In this document: in pieces, positions 62,396 through 64,000 of the stretch
Numbering within the stretch: position 1 is the first letter of the stretch
Layout: every line of letters begins with the position of its first letter
Source of the DNA: Drouetiella hepatica Uher 2000/2452
Lineage (GTDB): Bacteria > Cyanobacteriota > Cyanobacteriia > Elainellales > Elainellaceae
Direction of reading: 5' to 3'
DNA length: 64,000 bases
Assembly: GCA_019359505.1 (NCBI GenBank)
Contig: JAHHHD010000002.1
Coordinates: 186,001 to 250,000 of the forward strand
The notes under the pieces: generated by a model
What the model was told of the DNA's origin: nothing
What the model saw: the letters and a program-made list of their open reading frames with translations, nothing else
Database searches by the model: none
Translations under genes and position numbers: made by a program

Positions 62396-62995
62396 ATGGC
62401 TTCTCAAACCCTAACTTCTTTGGGTCATGAAATCTTTCTGGTCAAGGACTTGCTAAATTCTTCTGCTTGCCAGCAGATTATTCAGGTGACTCAGCAGTGC
62501 CAGCTTCAGCAAGCCGATATTCTGATTGAAACGGTTAATAATCAGGTTCGGAGTAACGATCTGCTGAGGTTGGGTGGCTCCGATCCGCTCTTACAGTCTG
62601 CAAATCAGCTCTTGTTTAGCAAACTGGCGATCGTTCAGCAACTCCTTCAGCAAACCTATGGCGTTAACTTTCCCTTCGCCGAACCCTGCACGGTTTTGCG
62701 CTATCAGGAGCAGCAGTTTTACAAGCGCCATATCGATAATATTTTGTTAGGCAGCCGCTTTCAAGAACTTGATCAGGGCATTCCCACCCGCGATATCAGC
62801 ATTGTCGGCTACCTGAATGATGACTTTGAAGGAGGCGAAACTTATTTCGATCGCCAAGACCTTAAGATAAAGCCAGAAGCCGGGGCAGTTCTGGTTTTCC
62901 CGGCATACTACACCCATCCGCATGAGTCGCTGCCTATCCTCAAAGGTCAAAAATACGCGTTCACGAGCTGGCTGTTTCATGGTAATTCAATCTAG
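62396..62995 (+). CDS. 2-oxoglutarate-Fe(II) oxygenase (prolyl 4-hydroxylase-like)
   Basis: 199 aa double-stranded beta-helix oxygenase. Iron ligands: HID in YKRHIDNI and the distal His in YYTHPHESLP. A Lys binding 2-oxoglutarate is expected in KGQKYAFTSWLFH. YLNDDFEGGETYF is the usual P4H core strand. It should hydroxylate a protein or small molecule outside or inside the cytoplasm; no signal peptide is seen. The substrate is unknown. Confidence 0.88.
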   Translation: MASQTLTSLGHEIFLVKDLLNSSACQQIIQVTQQCQLQQADILIETVNNQVRSNDLLRLGGSDPLLQSANQLLFSKLAIVQQLLQQTYGVNFPFAEPCTVLRYQEQQFYKRHIDNILLGSRFQELDQGIPTRDISIVGYLNDDFEGGETYFDRQDLKIKPEAGAVLVFPAYYTHPHESLPILKGQKYAFTSWLFHGNSI

Positions 62996-63042
62996 ATGAC
63001 GAGCAGTTTAGAGCAGCGCTACCATTTCATGAAAGGATTGCA

Positions 63043-64000
63043 ATGATTTTTGAGATTTTGGGTATTTTTCTGCTGATAGTTGCCAACGGGATTTTCTCAA
63101 TGTCAGAAATGGCAATTGTTTCAGCCCGTAAAGCCCGCCTCCAGGAGCAGGCCGAGCAGGGAAACGCTGGGGCAAAAGCGGCGCTGAAGTTAGCAAACTC
63201 ACCCAACAATTTTCTGTCTACGGTTCAGGTGGGCATCACGCTGATTGGCACGCTGACCGGGGTGTTTGGCGGTGCATCCTTCTCCGAGCATCTGGCATTT
63301 TATATTGCCATGATTCCAGCACTAAAAGATTCCAGTGAGGCGATCGCCCTTACCCTCGTCGTGCTGATCATCACCTACCTGTCACTGATCATTGGCGAAC
63401 TGGCTCCCAAGCGTTTGGCGCTGAATAACCCAGAAAAAATTGCGGCGATCGTAGCGGCTCCCATGCAGGTAGTTGCCAAAATTGCCGCTCCAATCGTCTA
63501 CCTGCTTAGCCTTTCTACCGAGGCTGTTCTAAAGCTGTTTCGTGCCAATGCACCCTCTGAAGAACCTTCGGTAACGGAGGAAGAAATTAAGGTTTTAGTT
63601 CGTCAAGGAGCTGAAGCAGGTATGTTTGCTGCCGCCGAGCAGGATATGGTAGAACGGGTGTTTCATCTGGGCGATCAGCAGGTAAACGACCTCATGACTC
63701 CCCGCCCTGACATCATCTGGATCGATCTGAATGATTCGGCTGAGGTCATCCGCCAGAAGATGATCGAGTGTCGTCATAGCCGCATTCCGGTCTGCCAAGA
63801 TGCCTTAGATAACGTCATGGGCATTGCGCATGTTGCCGATATTTTGGCGCGGAGCCTTGCTGGACAGCCGATCGATCTGGTTACTTTACTTCGCCCGCCT
63901 CTGCTGATTCCAGAAAGTACCCATGCTCTGAGAGTGCTGGAATTGTTTAAGCAGTCGGGAACGCATATAGCCCTTCCGGTAGATGAATATGGCGTGATTC
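63043..64000 (+). CDS. CNNM/CorC-type HlyC/CorC membrane protein (3' end cut by window)
   Basis: The frame runs from ATG 63043 to the window end (319 codons). The DUF21 (CNNM) membrane domain spans about 1-185 with four hydrophobic segments: FEILGIFLLIVANGIFSMSE, TVQVGITLIGTLTGVFGG, and LTLVVLIITYLSLIIGELAP. CBS domains follow (VNDLMTPRPDIIWIDLNDSA; ESTHALRVLELFKQSGTHIA). The C-terminal CorC_HlyC transporter-associated domain lies beyond the window. Members are implicated in Mg2+/Co2+ export. Start follows GAAAGGATTGCA. Confidence 0.9.
   Translation, partial: MIFEILGIFLLIVANGIFSMSEMAIVSARKARLQEQAEQGNAGAKAALKLANSPNNFLSTVQVGITLIGTLTGVFGGASFSEHLAFYIAMIPALKDSSEAIALTLVVLIITYLSLIIGELAPKRLALNNPEKIAAIVAAPMQVVAKIAAPIVYLLSLSTEAVLKLFRANAPSEEPSVTEEEIKVLVRQGAEAGMFAAAEQDMVERVFHLGDQQVNDLMTPRPDIIWIDLNDSAEVIRQKMIECRHSRIPVCQDALDNVMGIAHVADILARSLAGQPIDLVTLLRPPLLIPESTHALRVLELFKQSGTHIALPVDEYGVI

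Overview
The window is cyanobacterial. It carries cytochrome b6f genes (petC-petA), a CcmP-type carboxysome shell protein, the variable chain of ferredoxin-thioredoxin reductase, many copies of the HIP1-like octamer GCGATCGC on both strands, and two pentapeptide-repeat proteins. The many sensors, secreted repeat proteins and dispersed palindromes suggest a filamentous, large-genome lineage (Leptolyngbya/Oscillatoriales-like). That placement is inference; no rRNA gene is present to confirm it.

Layout. 1-9 kb: ftsI (cut by the left edge), glmU, an HD-GYP response regulator, a sulfurtransferase, a LabA-like NYN protein overlapping a metallophosphoesterase, and two adjacent rhomboid proteases. 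9-19 kb: tRNA-Ser(TGA), a DivIVA-like coiled coil overlapping coaD, a TPR protein, a divergent GNAT/TetR pair with an operator-like inverted repeat, argJ, a peptidyl-prolyl isomerase, a pseudo-alpha/beta hydrolase, a MITE, lipA and ggt. 19-36 kb: pentapeptide protein, petC-petA, a secreted Cys-repeat protein, a CysQ-like phosphatase, an AI-2E family permease, ccmP with a second pentapeptide gene, a K+ channel with RCK domain, exbD facing a TonB-like protein, a zinc-ribbon PP2C phosphatase, ftrV and an ElyC/YdcF-like protein. 36-45 kb is accessory in character: a transposase remnant, a secreted protein resembling domain 4 of cholesterol-dependent cytolysins, a beta-helix protein with an RTX-like tail, a LuxR regulator, a protein with six nearly identical beta-propeller blades, a HEAT fragment, an IS1 remnant and codA. 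45.6-54.2 kb is a run of co-directional genes: a giant hybrid histidine kinase, a secreted Met-rich protein, exported MsrB, exported MsrA, a sensor kinase and an OmpR-type regulator. 54-64 kb: a NERD nuclease-like membrane protein, small conserved proteins, a cupin, a thioredoxin-reductase-like flavoprotein lacking NADPH motifs, lpxD, an SH3-like secreted protein, a PuuE-type allantoinase, a 2OG-Fe(II) oxygenase and a CorC-type membrane protein cut by the right edge.

Two things stand out. First, the Met-rich/MsrB/MsrA/two-component block looks like a self-contained system for sensing and repairing methionine oxidation outside the cytoplasm; its parts resemble proteobacterial hypochlorite-defence loci but the arrangement is different. 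Second, at least eight copies of a dispersed palindromic element have conserved flanks, while the long hairpin between them differs from copy to copy with both arms changed together. Several other hairpin families, a MITE and many 14-18 bp tandem repeats show that the intergenic DNA is rich in small repeats.
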